The notes beneath the pieces are model-generated. The model did no database searches, was not told the DNA's origin, and worked only from the letters and a program-made list of their open reading frames with translations. Source: Naganishia liquefaciens (lineage: Eukaryota > Basidiomycota > Tremellomycetes > Filobasidiales > Filobasidiaceae). Taken from it: 64,000 nucleotides of DNA. The position numbers and the translations under genes were made by a program. Positions 47,089 through 57,755 of this stretch are shown piece after piece; the first letter of the stretch is position 1; each line of letters starts with the position of its first letter. Location of the stretch: positions 62,001 to 126,000 of the forward strand of contig BLZA01000028.1 of the NCBI GenBank assembly GCA_013423385.1. The letters run 5' to 3'.

Positions 47089-47289
47089 ATCTTGAAAAGC
47101 ATGTATCGTCATTATCATCAAAAGGCGTACCTGAATCGTAGGAAATACGACAACTCATTCACCACGCCCTTGTTTGTCTACTCGAATGCCAAGCCGTGAT
47201 CCAGAATGATCCGAAGTAGATGTACTTCAAGAAAAGTGAAGGAACGAGTGTGAGCGACTGTGGACTATGTTTTGCGCCCTAGACTACCA

Positions 47290-48490
47290 TGGTATCTTTG
47301 AACGTGTAACGCTAAGGTCCACCACTGATAGACTCAGCGTCAACAGTTGTGCAAGGCATGCATGAGTAAGGATGAGATCTGTTACGCTAAGGTTAACTAT
47401 TCATATCCTTCAATGTATAAGCAGTACTACTCTCCCGTTACGTTAAGGTCGACTACTGATAGCCTTAGCGTAAAAGGGGGACAAATGATGAACTAGCAAG
47501 GATGAGCCCGCTATATACCAGTGGAGAAGAGACTTTTCCTGCGCGGCGCTTGAGTAACTAAGCGCGCCCGCAACCAACTTTGATACTCCCCCTCAAGCTC
47601 ATTGATCTATGCCGACCTGCACTCTTCCTCAGCCTACAGCTTCGTCAATCCCAGCTCTTCGGTGATTTGGACATGTCGTGGCTTTGGCAGGCCCTTAGTC
47701 AGTGCATCCGCGAGCTGTCGCTTTGACTAAAAGTATCCCAAGCTGATAACGTCGCCGTGATCAGTTCTCGAATATATTGATGCTTGATGGCAATATGCTT
47801 TGTGCGTTGGTGAGTGCCTGGGTTGAGCGGGTCGTATAGCACCGTTTTGATCACATTGCACGATTGTGGGCTCTAACTGGGATATCCCGACCTCTCGTAA
47901 CACGACCGCAACCATACCGCCTCTCGCGCTCTCTCGGATGTTGTGATGTATTCGGCCTCTAATCTGGAGCACGCGACGGTCTGTTGCCGCTTGGAGCTCC
48001 ATATCGCCTCTGTGCCATTGAGCTGAAACACATGACCTACTGTAGATCGTCTTGTTTCCAGGCACTCACCCCAGTCCGCGTCCGTCCACGTATCCACGCA
48101 AGAGGAGATCGTCGCTTCCACCGACGGTCAATGTCAGGCCCTTTGTCCGCCTCAAATGAGCCACTGAGCGCAGTGCGAGCTGGAGCTGTTGGCTCTTAGG
48201 ATCGTTCAGATGTTGAACCAGGAAGGAGGCGGTGTAACTGAGGTCTGGGCGGGTGTATTAGGCTAACCATTCCAAGCAGCCCATTGAGCTCTGGAATACG
48301 GTTTAATCGCACGGTGAGTATCGTGGACAAGAGCGTAGCAGTCTGAGAGGCTTGTAGAGAAACGGTACTTGGGGTTGGATGCTGCTGGTAAATGTTTGGC
48401 GATTCTGCAGATGTAGGCAGGCTGATCCAAACAGAGCTCTCGTCTGGGTCGATTTCTGGCGGCAGTCTTTCCAAAACTGAGTTAGCCCTC
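47290..48490 (-). mobile_element. Ty1/copia fossil fragment, 3' portion
   Basis: A minus-oriented remnant holding the RNase H end of a copia polyprotein (about 47730-48490) and, beyond it, an LTR-like terminal region with hairpin repeats and a TATA-like element (about 47300-47570). The rest of the element is absent. The fragment is broken several times and clearly old. It is related to, but distinct from, the larger fossil at 50-54 kb. Confidence 0.7.
47305..47473. repeat. Three short imperfect inverted repeats (TTACGCTAAGG type)
   Basis: Units at about 47305-47345, 47391-47418 and 47436-47473 share the left arm TTACG(C/T)TAAGG. The third has the matching right arm CCTTAGCGTAA. They could fold as hairpins of 11 base pairs and lie in the terminal region of the copia fragment. 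Confidence 0.6.
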
Positions 48491-48672
48491 AACCGACTCT
48501 CCTAGAGATCATGTGTAATAACAGCGACTTGGAGAAGATTTTGATAACTGGCTCTCCGCATTATCAGCCAGCCATTAGCCCTGAGGAATATAGTAAAAAG
48601 GAACCATACAATTCTTGCGCATCCTCCTGCAATGTTACAGCTTGTTTATCCAAGGATTACACCTGGTCTTTA

Positions 48673-49515
48673 TTACTTCCCTTGTTCTCGAGGCTTTCCC
48701 ATTTGCATTAGCTGTACCTTCCAGACTTTTCTGCTACTGCGAGGGGTAAATACATAAAATTCACCCACGTGTTTTATATACGTTCTAATATACCTGAGAT
48801 CGAGTGAGGTCTTATTGGCAACAGTGGAATCACCGATCATGTCATCAAGCGGCGACCATTTACCATCATCAAGTTGTTCTTGAACTCGATAATAGCCAAC
48901 TGGATAGTCCCGCAAGCGGGACAGGACATCAAGGATAGACTGTACCTGATTCACCGCGAAGGATGTTTGAATGGTGCTGATCTGAGCTTGAATGTATTCC
49001 CGAAGATCCGCTCTCGTAACTCGCACAGTCGAATCATCGCGAGTTCCAGAATCTTCCCGAAAAATCGCTTGATTCCTGATCTCTTTGAACTGTTTGCGAA
49101 GAATGGGTTCCTTCTTACGGTCACCAAGTCGAATCCTCAGCTCATTGAAGCCAAGGATCCATTCTGTTTTGTTGAAGAACCCATCGTCAGAAATATCGCT
49201 CTCTATCTTGAAGCAAGCAGGCTGCTTTAGAAGAGTTTCGAGGTATTCCTTGATCATCTCGTCATTTGAGTCCTTATCAAACAGAGCATTAATAACATGG
49301 CCAGCGGAGTCAAGGGTATCCGAGGAGACCTGATAGAGACTCTCGCCGCTAGTGTCTGCAAGGGATGTACCCGCGAGAGATGTGTCTGCAAAAGATATGG
49401 CTGCAGGAGACGTGTCTACAGAGAATACGGGACTGTTGAGATTGGCGCTCGAGGATCCGGTAGAAAGCCGGGCTTCTTCTGTGTTCATTACCAGGGAAAT
49501 AAAAGTACTCGTCAT
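48673..49515 (-). CDS. Family B protein, copy 1 (unknown function)
   Basis: One open frame of 280 codons on the minus strand. The N terminus is Ser/Thr-rich and contains a 5-residue repeat (FADTS LAGTS LADTS). A conserved region follows: ACFKIESD, KTEWILGFNELRIRLGD, YIQAQIST, VQSILDVLSRLRDYPVGYYR, MIGDSTVANKTSLDLRYIR and VWKVQLMQMGKPREQGK. The copy at 55452-56549 repeats these blocks in the same order. No signal peptide, membrane helix or known domain is visible. A TATA-like TATATAAG lies about 180 nt upstream. The gene sits between two copia fossils but has no retroelement domain. Family unknown. Confidence 0.7.
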   Translation of the reverse strand: MTSTFISLVMNTEEARLSTGSSSANLNSPVFSVDTSPAAISFADTSLAGTSLADTSGESLYQVSSDTLDSAGHVINALFDKDSNDEMIKEYLETLLKQPACFKIESDISDDGFFNKTEWILGFNELRIRLGDRKKEPILRKQFKEIRNQAIFREDSGTRDDSTVRVTRADLREYIQAQISTIQTSFAVNQVQSILDVLSRLRDYPVGYYRVQEQLDDGKWSPLDDMIGDSTVANKTSLDLRYIRTYIKHVGEFYVFTPRSSRKVWKVQLMQMGKPREQGK

Positions 49516-49959
49516 AGTACTCTACGACTATGAGCATTCTTGTCATTCCTCTCATTTTTCAGGCCCGTACTCACGGGATCGATTACTCTACACCTCACGA
49601 TATGCTTTGTCGAAAGGAGGACGAGAGAGTCCTCAATCATTCAAGATGCGCGGGGTGTCAATGGAGAAGCGTCACGCACAACATCAGCTGCAAGGCTTAT
49701 ATAAGGCAATAAGAAATAGACATTGATTTGAGAGTCCCTTCAAAGAAACAGCTCGGTCGGGGTCTGATCATCCAGGCGACTTGGAATCAAAGGTAGGCGG
49801 TACACCTCCTTTCGCTTTTGATCAATCACTCTAGGTGCTACGCTAATGCGAGATACCGATGCCTGAGCTTCAACAGTTGTGCGACGTGAGCGTCCTCCCC
49901 AGCAGCTTAATGTCACCTCTTTTGATAGTCTATTTAGAGTGTCCATTGTGTAAGAGACC
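49516..49959. other. Upstream region of family B copy 1
   Basis: Contains the palindromic TATA-like CTTATATAAGG near 49696-49706. A 68-codon minus-strand frame at 49740-49946 has no recognised family and may be repeat-derived. Confidence 0.4.
49696..49703 (-). promoter_or_regulatory. TATA-like element upstream of family B copy 1
   Basis: TATATAAG on the minus strand, about 180 nt before the start codon. The sequence is palindromic, so its direction is uncertain. Confidence 0.35.
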
Positions 49960-50030
49960 TAGTGGGTGTTGTTGATGACACGTCATGTCTTGAAGTCGGC
50001 CCTTCGTCTCCTCCCTCCTTTGGCTTAACT

Positions 50031-50068
50031 GTTACGCTAAGGTCAACTACTGGTAGCCTTGGCGTAAG
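50031..50068. repeat. TTACGCTAAGG-type inverted repeat at the copia 3' end
   Basis: GTTACGCTAAGG and CCTTGGCGTAAG face each other across a 14 nt spacer. Confidence 0.6.
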
Positions 50069-53000
50069 CACTTCCCCTATCCCTCTACCCTCTCCAAGCC
50101 CAATTCGCCACTGTTCTCGATATGTCTCGGCCGCGGCAAGCCCTTGGTGAAAATATCGGCAAGTTGGCGCTTCGATTCCTAACCCAAGTACTCTTAGCTG
50201 ACAGCGTTTTGTTCCACCAGTTCACGAATGAAATGATGCTTTATGTCGATGTGCTTCGTACGTTGATGTGTGCCGGGGTTGAGGGAGAGTCTGATCGCGC
50301 CTTTATTGTCGCAGTGAATCAACGTGAACTCTGTCTGTTCGATTTCGATCTCTCCGGAAGATGCCGCAACCACATGGCTTCGCGAGCGGCTTCAGACGTG
50401 GCCACATATTCTGCTTCCACAGTAGAGCAAGCGACGGTTGGTTGACGTTTCGAGCTCCAGACCACCGCAGACTCATTCAGCTGAAATATGTATCCCGATG
50501 TAGATCTTCTCGTGTCAATACATCCCGCCCAGTCTGCGTCGACGAACCCGCGAAGGACAAGATCTTTTCCGCCTCCAATGGTCAGAGCGTAGTTGCGTGT
50601 GTGTTTCAAGTGAGCTTCTGCGCTTCGGGCCAACTGTATGTGGTGCTCAGTGGGGCTAGTCAGATGTCTGGCGAGGTATAGGGCGGTGTAGGACATGTCG
50701 GGTCGCGTGCAAGACGCCAACCATTGGAAGCACCCCACCAAGCCCTGAAACGAAATCGGTTCCGCCATTCTGTTATCGTCGTTGTCATTATCTCCTTCTG
50801 GTATTGGAGCAGAACATCAAAGGGGAGGTTGTGCGTTGTCGGGAATTGTTTGGCTATCTTGTTGATGTAGGCCGGTCGCGTTAGGTGTATTTTTCGGGCT
50901 GACCTGTCCCGGACCACTTTCATGCCCAGGACATTGTCTAACTCCCCCATTCCCGACAACTTCCAGTACGTTTGAACCTCGCGCAAGAACCTGGAGATCT
51001 CCTCTGTTTTGGCAGCGATAATAAAATCGTCAACGTACACGAGCAGCATCATGAAGTCCCGGTCATCTGTGCCGGCGCGTACACAGAGTCCCCAGTCGGA
51101 GTGTAACTTGCTGAAGCCTAGCCCCTCCAGCTTCGAGCCGAGCTCCTGCCACCAGAGCCGGCCGGACCGCTTGAGTCCGTAAGGGGCTTTGTTCAACTTT
51201 AACGCATCGCATCCAGCACTTTGTCCGACGCCTTCTGGACATCGCATATAAATGTCAATGCCAAGTGTGCCATTCAAATGCGCGCCTTCAACGTCGGCCT
51301 TTTGTGTGTCTAGATCCATGAACGCCGCTATCGCCAGCATGATGCGAAGTGAGGTCGTACGTCCGACCGGTACATAGGTTTCTTGAAAGTCGACACCTGG
51401 AACTTGGGAGAATCCTGTGCGACCAATCTAGCCTTGAATTTCACAACGTTTCCCACTGCATCGCGTTTGACTTTCAAAATCCAACGGCACCCGATCGTCT
51501 TCCTATCGACTGGTTTCTCAACCTCTGTCCACGGTTCTTTGGAGATGAGGTTGTCGAGTTCCCTGTCTATTGCAGCTTGCCATTGCAAGGCATTGGGACC
51601 TCTCAAAGTTTGTGACGTGACACGGACCATGGCTCGTCTTCGTTGACCATTGTCGACAAGGCCCAGCCTATCAAAAGCGCGTGATTTACGTCGTCTTCTT
51701 CAGCAATATCGAGGTCCTCGTCTATTTCCAAATCGTCAACAGTGTCGCGCGTGGACAGACGGGGTCGGCCAGCAGCCCGACGTGTCTAATCCAACTACCA
51801 TCGAGGGTCGTGAATGATGCTGGCGGTAGCGTAACGCTGTCGATTCGTCTCTCCAGGGGAGGACCCTGGTAATGCGGGTAGTGATGATATTGCACGCACA
51901 TTGTCATTTCTATCATGACTATCGGCACCGGTAACGGGGAGATCCCATTAGGGTCGTCGGACCCCTCTTGCCACCCAGGAACGGTCACGTCCGGCTCTTC
52001 GAAAACAGGCATGCGATCTTGATGTTCCCGAGGCACACTGGCAGTGTTCTGGGCCGAATGATAAGGTATATCCGGAAGCTGTGTTGTGTGGGGGACGGGT
52101 CGCTGTACGCGAGTCGAATCTGTTGAGGCCTCCGGCGTGCTGGTAGCCTCTCGGTCCCTCGTCGAAGTAGCGTTCTCGATGCGTACGTCCCGTGAGCGGT
52201 GAATCTCGCCCGTGCTGCTCACCTGGACGATCCACTCGCCCATGTTATCCGCCTGACCAACTATCCTCCCTGGTACAGCCTTGGGTTCATCCAGTCATGC
52301 TTACAGCCGAGTCTGACGCGGTATATGTATGAAGCAGGGGGCGTCGAATTGCACGATCGAATCTAATCCGACGTCGCGTCCCGTGTACTGTGACCACGAC
52401 GACTTGCCATTCTTGCCGATGCTAGTCTTCATGAGTATCACTGCGGCAAACTGCGCAGCCAGATCCCAAACACTCTGGCTCATGCCAGAGTCGTCCAACA
52501 TAGAATCTATCATCTTTTTAATCGTGCGAATCAATCGCTCGATGGTCACATTTAGCTCCGAACGATATCTCGGTGAGACCTGATGTATGATGCACCGTGA
52601 CTTGTACCATACGACCGCGGCTTGGCTGATGAACTCCGGACCGTTGTCAGATCGTATAAATCGTACCCTTTCGCCAAGTTGCGTTTCTGGTCGTACGACA
52701 AAGTCCGTCAGCAGGCCCATGGCCGGCTTCCTCCATTTTATCGGGACGACCGCGCACGTCTTGGACTAGTCGTCAAGTATCACGACAAAATGGTCAAATC
52801 CAGAGCTTGAGGGGTCCATGTGTCCGGCGACGTCGACGTGCATGAGCTCGGCGTTCCTAGAGCCGTGCGGACTTATACCGTTCAGGGTTCTTCTGGCGAT
52901 TTTCAGGCATATCGACCATCCTTTGCGAGCCAAGACACGCGCCGACAATAATTTCACATCTAATCCCGGGACAATATGCACGTCTGCCAATATAGCCTGC

Positions 53001-54255
53001 CTGCCGGATTTCAACCGGATCGGTAGATCCCCCTTTTCAGAACAGGTCAGGTGAGATCCACTTGCAATGGCGAAAGACATCTTCGCTTCAAGGGGTCTGA
53101 TGTTGGTCAAATGTGCGCCGTTGGGGGTGATGTGGTGTGTGGCGTCAGAGTCAAGGATCCAACAACCGGGTGTCGGGTTTACGGCCATCTTGTTAAAAGA
53201 ACCGGAGGGGTCGACATTATGAATTGCTGTGTCATGGCTATCGCTCCATTCTCGGACATCACTTCTAATCCCGTAGTCTTTATCCCACCTCCACCTGGAG
53301 GGTGAAGGCGTGGTTACCCGCATAGATAGAGCCCACCGATCGATGTTGCTCTCCGACGCTTTGCCGGAGTCATTCCTCTCGTGACCTGGGGGCCTGTAAT
53401 TCTTGCCGGGCGGATTGGGACAGTCACGTATCATGTGATCGAATTCATCATATTTGTAGCACTTGATATTGGAAGCAGCCCGATAAGGTTTGCGCATCTT
53501 CATCAGCAGTGCTGATGCCACCTGCCGTTCCTCCTCTTCGATCTGAGCGCGCGTCGCCCTTGAAGTTTGTTCGCGGTTGTACTCCCTTTGCACCGTCATC
53601 CATGTCCGGGCAGCTTAATTGGTGGACCGGAATTGCATCCGGAAAACCTCAAAAGACTTCGGCAAGGTGATAAGGAATTTGTCGACACGCTATGTTTCCG
53701 GCACATTGAGTCCGGCATATGATGCCTTCAGTAGAATGGCGTTAAATGCCTCCATGTGAGCCTCCATTGGCGATGCGGTCGGTTCTTCTTGTAGGCGCAA
53801 ACGGCCGAACTCGTTCCAGTTTTCGGCTCTAGACTCGGGATCGTCCAGACTGTTGGTTTCCAGGGCATAATTTCACATTTTTGTTGCGGAATGAATGTTG
53901 AGGAGGTCGACGAGGACGGTTCCTCTAAGCATGCCCTGTGCCAGATCTTCCCTTCTCTGCCATTTTTTCCACACTTCCTCTTGCTCGGGACTGATAGGAT
54001 GCATTTCGGCTTCTGTTCCTACGGGCATAATAGAACCTGCTCGCTGCGTTCTCGCAACTTCGATTCGACGGTTTGGCTTCACGTCGCTCCCATTGATGAT
54101 GCCTTTCATTTCGGTCAGAAAGGAATTGAGTCTCCATGGCATTGCGCCAGGCGGCGACAGTCGAACTGTTCCGAAGCTGTCGTACGCTCGCGAGATTGAC
54201 TGTTCCTCGTCTGTCAGACATCGGTGCTCCTAAAAGACTATAAGACTCTTAATCT

Positions 54256-54355
54256 GTTACGCTAAGGTCAATACACTGAAAGCCTTTATAGTAGTCATAG
54301 AGAGCACTACTTACCTGTTACGCTAAGGCCAATACACTGAAAGCCTCAGAGTAAC
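54256..54355. repeat. Two TTACGCTAAGG-type inverted repeats at the copia 5' end
   Basis: Units at 54256-54290 and 54317-54355. The second is bounded by GTTAC and GTAAC and has the shared core ATACACTGAAAGCC. Confidence 0.6.
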
Positions 54356-54430
54356 AGGTGTACAGGGTGAAGAGCGTCTGATGAGCTCGCTATATAGCTT
54401 GAGGCGAAAAGTGGCGCTCGCGTTTTAACC

Positions 54431-55451
54431 AAAGCCGCGCCGGGCAGGCGCGTGTCTCATATGTTCTGGCAACACTAATCCTGAGAAAGTCTTGCACTCA
54501 AGGCAGCTTATGGAATTAACGTCAATCAAAGGGTCCTTCAATTAGTCAATTGGCTACTACAACGAGCAATTTCCCCTTCTATATATACGCGTTAAGGGAG
54601 GGCTCCTAGCTGTAGAGGTATTCTGGCAGATGCAATGACAAATGTTCTGGCACATGTTCTGGCAGATGTTCCAACAGATGTTCTGGCAGACATTCTGGCA
54701 TCCGGCAGATGTTCTAGCAGATGTTCATTAAGACTTCTGCCGCTGCGCAGATGTTGGCTGGCTGATTCTGAGTCCCTTCAGAGTGATCACCGAAGATACG
54801 TCATTCAAGGTCTGCGGCCAGCAGTTGAATGTCCAGGAGCGATAATTGAATGAAGCTACTGGCACTAACTACAACTGGGGTGTTGAACCCAGACCACTAA
54901 ACACTATAGGTGAGTAGGGGTATCTCTTTACAGACGAGCTACTTGGTTCCAATAAATGGGGGAAATTGCAGACATTACCAAGTGTGGAACTGAGAACCTA
55001 CTGGTACAACATCAACATTGGAAGCAGACTATCTGAGCATGTAATTAGCAAGACGATGAGCAAAGCACCTGCAGCGATGGATGACATAGGCTCTATCTTT
55101 AACATGGTTTATATACACCGGATCCAAAGCTAAAGACTTGAGCTGTGCCTTTTCTGCGGAATCGCCTCCGGAAGCAGTAGTAGGACTTGTTCATATAAGA
55201 AGAGCCAAAGTTGTACCATTCATACCCCAATTCTATGGAATCACGCTTACTCGCACCCTACCGGTGGCACGACTCCTCCACGTCCTTTTCCGGAACGAGT
55301 GTGATGGTGTAAAGCATATTACTCTGTGACCGAATGCACCAGAACCTTATCTTGCAGTTTCGCACGAACCCCAGTGCCATTTAGCACAATGCTAGATAGT
55401 TCTCAAACAATCCTCTTGTGTTATCAGAGCTTGTTCGTCGGAGATCTACAT
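54431..55451. other. Intergenic, between the copia fossil and family B copy 2
   Basis: No gene is supported. A 12-bp minisatellite lies at 54619-54727. Confidence 0.4.
54619..54727 (+). repeat. Minisatellite, 12-bp unit ATGTTCTGGCAG
   Basis: About eight to nine imperfect head-to-tail copies of ATGTTCTGGCAG, with single-base variants and one interrupted unit (CATCCGGCAG). Confidence 0.8.
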
Positions 55452-56549
55452 CTAGTTTGTTTTCTTCCCCAAGTTTCGAGGGGTCCCCATTTGCAATAGT
55501 TCAACTTTCCAAGCCCTTCCGGTACGAGGGGGAAAATTATAGGCGTCACCTGCCAGTGTCAGATGGCTCCTAATCGATTTGATTCCGATTGAGGTTCTCG
55601 CGCAAACAATGGAATCACCGACCATGTAACCAAATTGCGACCGTTCACCATCGGGGAGTGATTCGTGAACTCGATAATATCCAACTGGATATTCTCGCAG
55701 GCGGGACAAGATATCAAGGACAGACTGTACTTCTTTGCCCATGGCATACGTTTGGTAAGGGCTGATATGAGCTTGAACAAATTCCAGTGGAGTCGTTCTC
55801 CTGACCTGCACAAAAGATCCTGCACGGGTCCCGTACTTCTCGAAATATTTCTCGCTTTTGTCGACTCGGTCGAACGTCTTGTGAAGGCTGGCGGTCAACT
55901 CATAATCGCCCAAGTGGATTCTCAAGTTTTCGAAACCGAGGATCCAATCTGTTTTGTCAATGGAATCTTCGTGACAACCTGGTTTCTCTACTTTGAAGCA
56001 GGTAGGGGACCTTTGGAGAGTTTCGATGAAGTCAACGATCATCTGATATTGGAGATCCACACCCAAGAGCCCAATACTATCATGCGCGACGGTACCCTTG
56101 GTTTCCTCCGTAAGTTGACTACAGCTGTTGCTGCTGCTTTTTTTTGTGATGGATACTGTGTCTGCAGTGGGCAGTTCCCGAGAAAGGTCGACGGAATTGG
56201 CGACAGTGACCATAGAGGACTGTAATGTGTTCGTTCTGAATGTATCCTCCGAAAGCGCGGGATCTTCAGGAGCCACAGCGAATGTTGAGTTGCTGAAGTC
56301 AGAGGCCTCATAGGTACGGGAGAGGTGGTCATCGATGGATCCATTCGTCCCATCACGTTGGTTATGCTGCCTCGAGCTTTTGCCGTGGGAGGTTCCGGTT
56401 CCAGCATCATTCAGTACAAAAGTGAGACTCATGACATCCCGAAGATTGGAGACATTACCCCGACAATCGAATTTCTCATTAGCACGTCTTGCCATCTGAA
56501 GCAGGAGAGAATGATATTGGGTGAAAATTGACTCGACTTGTGCTTTCAT
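55452..56549 (-). CDS. Family B protein, copy 2 (unknown function)
   Basis: One open frame of 365 codons on the minus strand. An N-terminal helix MKAQVESIFTQYHSLLLQMA, not found in copy 1, precedes a Ser/Thr/Asn-rich variable region. The conserved part has CFKVEKPG, KTDWILGFENLRIHLGD, FVQAHISPYQTYAM, VQSVLDILSRLREYPVGYYR, MVGDSIVCARTSIGIKSIR and AWKVELLQMGTPRNLGK. Spacing equals that of copy 1. A TATAAAA lies 40 nt upstream of the ATG, so the start is well placed. The gene is divergent from the proteasome gene, with the starts 368 bp apart. No known domain, signal peptide or membrane segment. Function unknown. Confidence 0.75.
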   Translation of the reverse strand: MKAQVESIFTQYHSLLLQMARRANEKFDCRGNVSNLRDVMSLTFVLNDAGTGTSHGKSSRQHNQRDGTNGSIDDHLSRTYEASDFSNSTFAVAPEDPALSEDTFRTNTLQSSMVTVANSVDLSRELPTADTVSITKKSSSNSCSQLTEETKGTVAHDSIGLLGVDLQYQMIVDFIETLQRSPTCFKVEKPGCHEDSIDKTDWILGFENLRIHLGDYELTASLHKTFDRVDKSEKYFEKYGTRAGSFVQVRRTTPLEFVQAHISPYQTYAMGKEVQSVLDILSRLREYPVGYYRVHESLPDGERSQFGYMVGDSIVCARTSIGIKSIRSHLTLAGDAYNFPPRTGRAWKVELLQMGTPRNLGKKTN

Positions 56550-56917
56550 GCTTGGGTTTCACGGTGAATGATGGCGAGGCCCAAGTGCTTTTATAGAGCG
56601 ACTCCATCACTCCATGGCGTTCGGCGGATATTCCACCAGAAAGGAGTGTTAAATCTTCGCACTTGGCAGAGCACGTAGAACGTAGGGGAATGAGCTGGAG
56701 CAGCTGAAAGGAAGCCAGGTGGGCTGGTAGCGATCCGAAAAAGACCATAAACCGATTTTCTCACCTCGCGCTTGATCGCTAAAATGCCCCTCCCAAAACG
56801 AAGCGCGTTCAGGCGATCGCTCGCTCGTCGTCTCGGACGATGACGAATTCAAGCACGGCAACATCAAACAGTGTTCGTGCATTCTACATACCACGCTGAC
56901 CATACACAACACGCACC
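56550..56917. promoter_or_regulatory. Divergent upstream region of family B copy 2 and PRE1
   Basis: 368 bp between start codons. It holds the TATAAAA of the family B gene; no TATA is seen on the proteasome side. Confidence 0.4.
56589..56595 (-). promoter_or_regulatory. TATA box of family B copy 2
   Basis: TATAAAA on the minus strand, 40 nt before the start codon. Confidence 0.6.
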
Positions 56918-57755
56918 ATGGCGGACTGCTCATTCGGTATCACGGGTACGTGTGGCTCAATACGCTGAAGATACGGCGCTGACGCCCAGCAGGAAAGGAC
57001 TTTGTGCTCCTTGCGAGCGATCAATCGGCGGGACGGTCCATCATCAAGATGAAGTCGGACGAGAACAAGATCCGGACGTTGGGTCCGAGTCTGGCGATGG
57101 CGTTCGGAGGGGAACCAGGTGCGCGCTACAGAGGCCCGAGATATGACAGGATGTTGACAGGCTTGCAGGTGATACGAACAATTTCGTCGACTATGTGGAA
57201 AGAAATTTGCGTCTCTATCAGATTCGGTGAGTTTGGCCTCACCTTGCGCATTTCGCCTACTGATCGCCCGGCCAGTAACAACACGGAACTGCTACCGGCC
57301 CCGGCCTCGGCATTCATCCGCAAAGAACTAGCCAACTCGATCCGTTCCAGAAGTCCATACGCCGTCAACCTCTTGCTCGCCGGTTTTGACAAGGTACACG
57401 CGCAATCCCACCTGTGCGTCGGCTTCAACTTCCATCGCGTGCCCGTGCTAATCCCTTCCTCGCAGCTACTCGATTGACCTTTACGGCACAAAAGCCATCC
57501 TGCCATATGCGGCACAGGGACTGGGAATCTACGTGGCGCTGAGTACGATGGACAAGTATTGGTATCCGGATATCACGCGCGACGAGGCCGTCGAGCTGCT
57601 GCGGAAGTGCATTGCCGAGGTCAAGCTTCGTGAGTATAGGTGAATGGCGCGCTGGTGATGCATGTTCTGACACGATTAATGTAGGTCTGGCGTATCAGTT
57701 TTCGTTCAATGCGGTCGAGATAGACAAGGAGGGCGTCAAGGAGTTGAAGCTGTAG
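56918..57755 (+). CDS. PRE1: 20S proteasome subunit beta type-2 (beta4)
   Basis: Six exons: 56918-56945, 56993-57119, about 57169-57227, about 57277-57413, 57466-57629 and 57684-57755. The protein runs MADCSFGITG, KDFVLLASDQSAGRSII, KIRTLGPSLAMAFGGEPGDT, FVDYVERNLRLYQIR, SPYAVNLLLAGFDK and HLYSIDLYGTKAILPYAAQG. It ends with YWYPDITRDEAVELLRKC and AYQFSFNAVEIDKEGVKEL. It starts directly at Met before CSFGITG with no propeptide Thr, as expected of the inactive beta4 subunit of the core particle. The alternative splice donor at 57414 (GTGCGT) is chosen because it restores the FDK...HLYSIDLYGT block shared with yeast Pre1. Confidence 0.95.

Larger units (their letters stand above)
49960..54430 (-). 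mobile_element. Ty1/copia LTR retrotransposon fossil
   Basis: A minus-oriented copia element with the canonical order for the family. From its 5' end it has a gag-like region with a zinc-knuckle-like segment (about 53.4-54.2 kb), protease and integrase (about 52.3-53.4 kb), reverse transcriptase (about 50.8-51.7 kb) and RNase H (about 50.3-50.8 kb). Integrase before reverse transcriptase separates it from gypsy. Terminal regions at about 54.25-54.43 kb and near 50.03 kb carry TTACGCTAAGG hairpin repeats and a TATA-like sequence. The ends are too diverged to fix LTR borders. It is broken, with at least half a dozen interruptions, and looks old. Confidence 0.85.

Noticed and set aside
49740-49946. 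68-codon minus-strand frame as a separate gene
   Set aside because: Short, no family, and next to repeat-derived DNA.
54870-54915. tRNA-promoter-like boxes on the minus strand (TAGTGTTTAGTGG, GGTTCAACACC)
   Set aside because: The two boxes are only a few bases apart instead of 30-40, so this is unlikely to be a polymerase III element.
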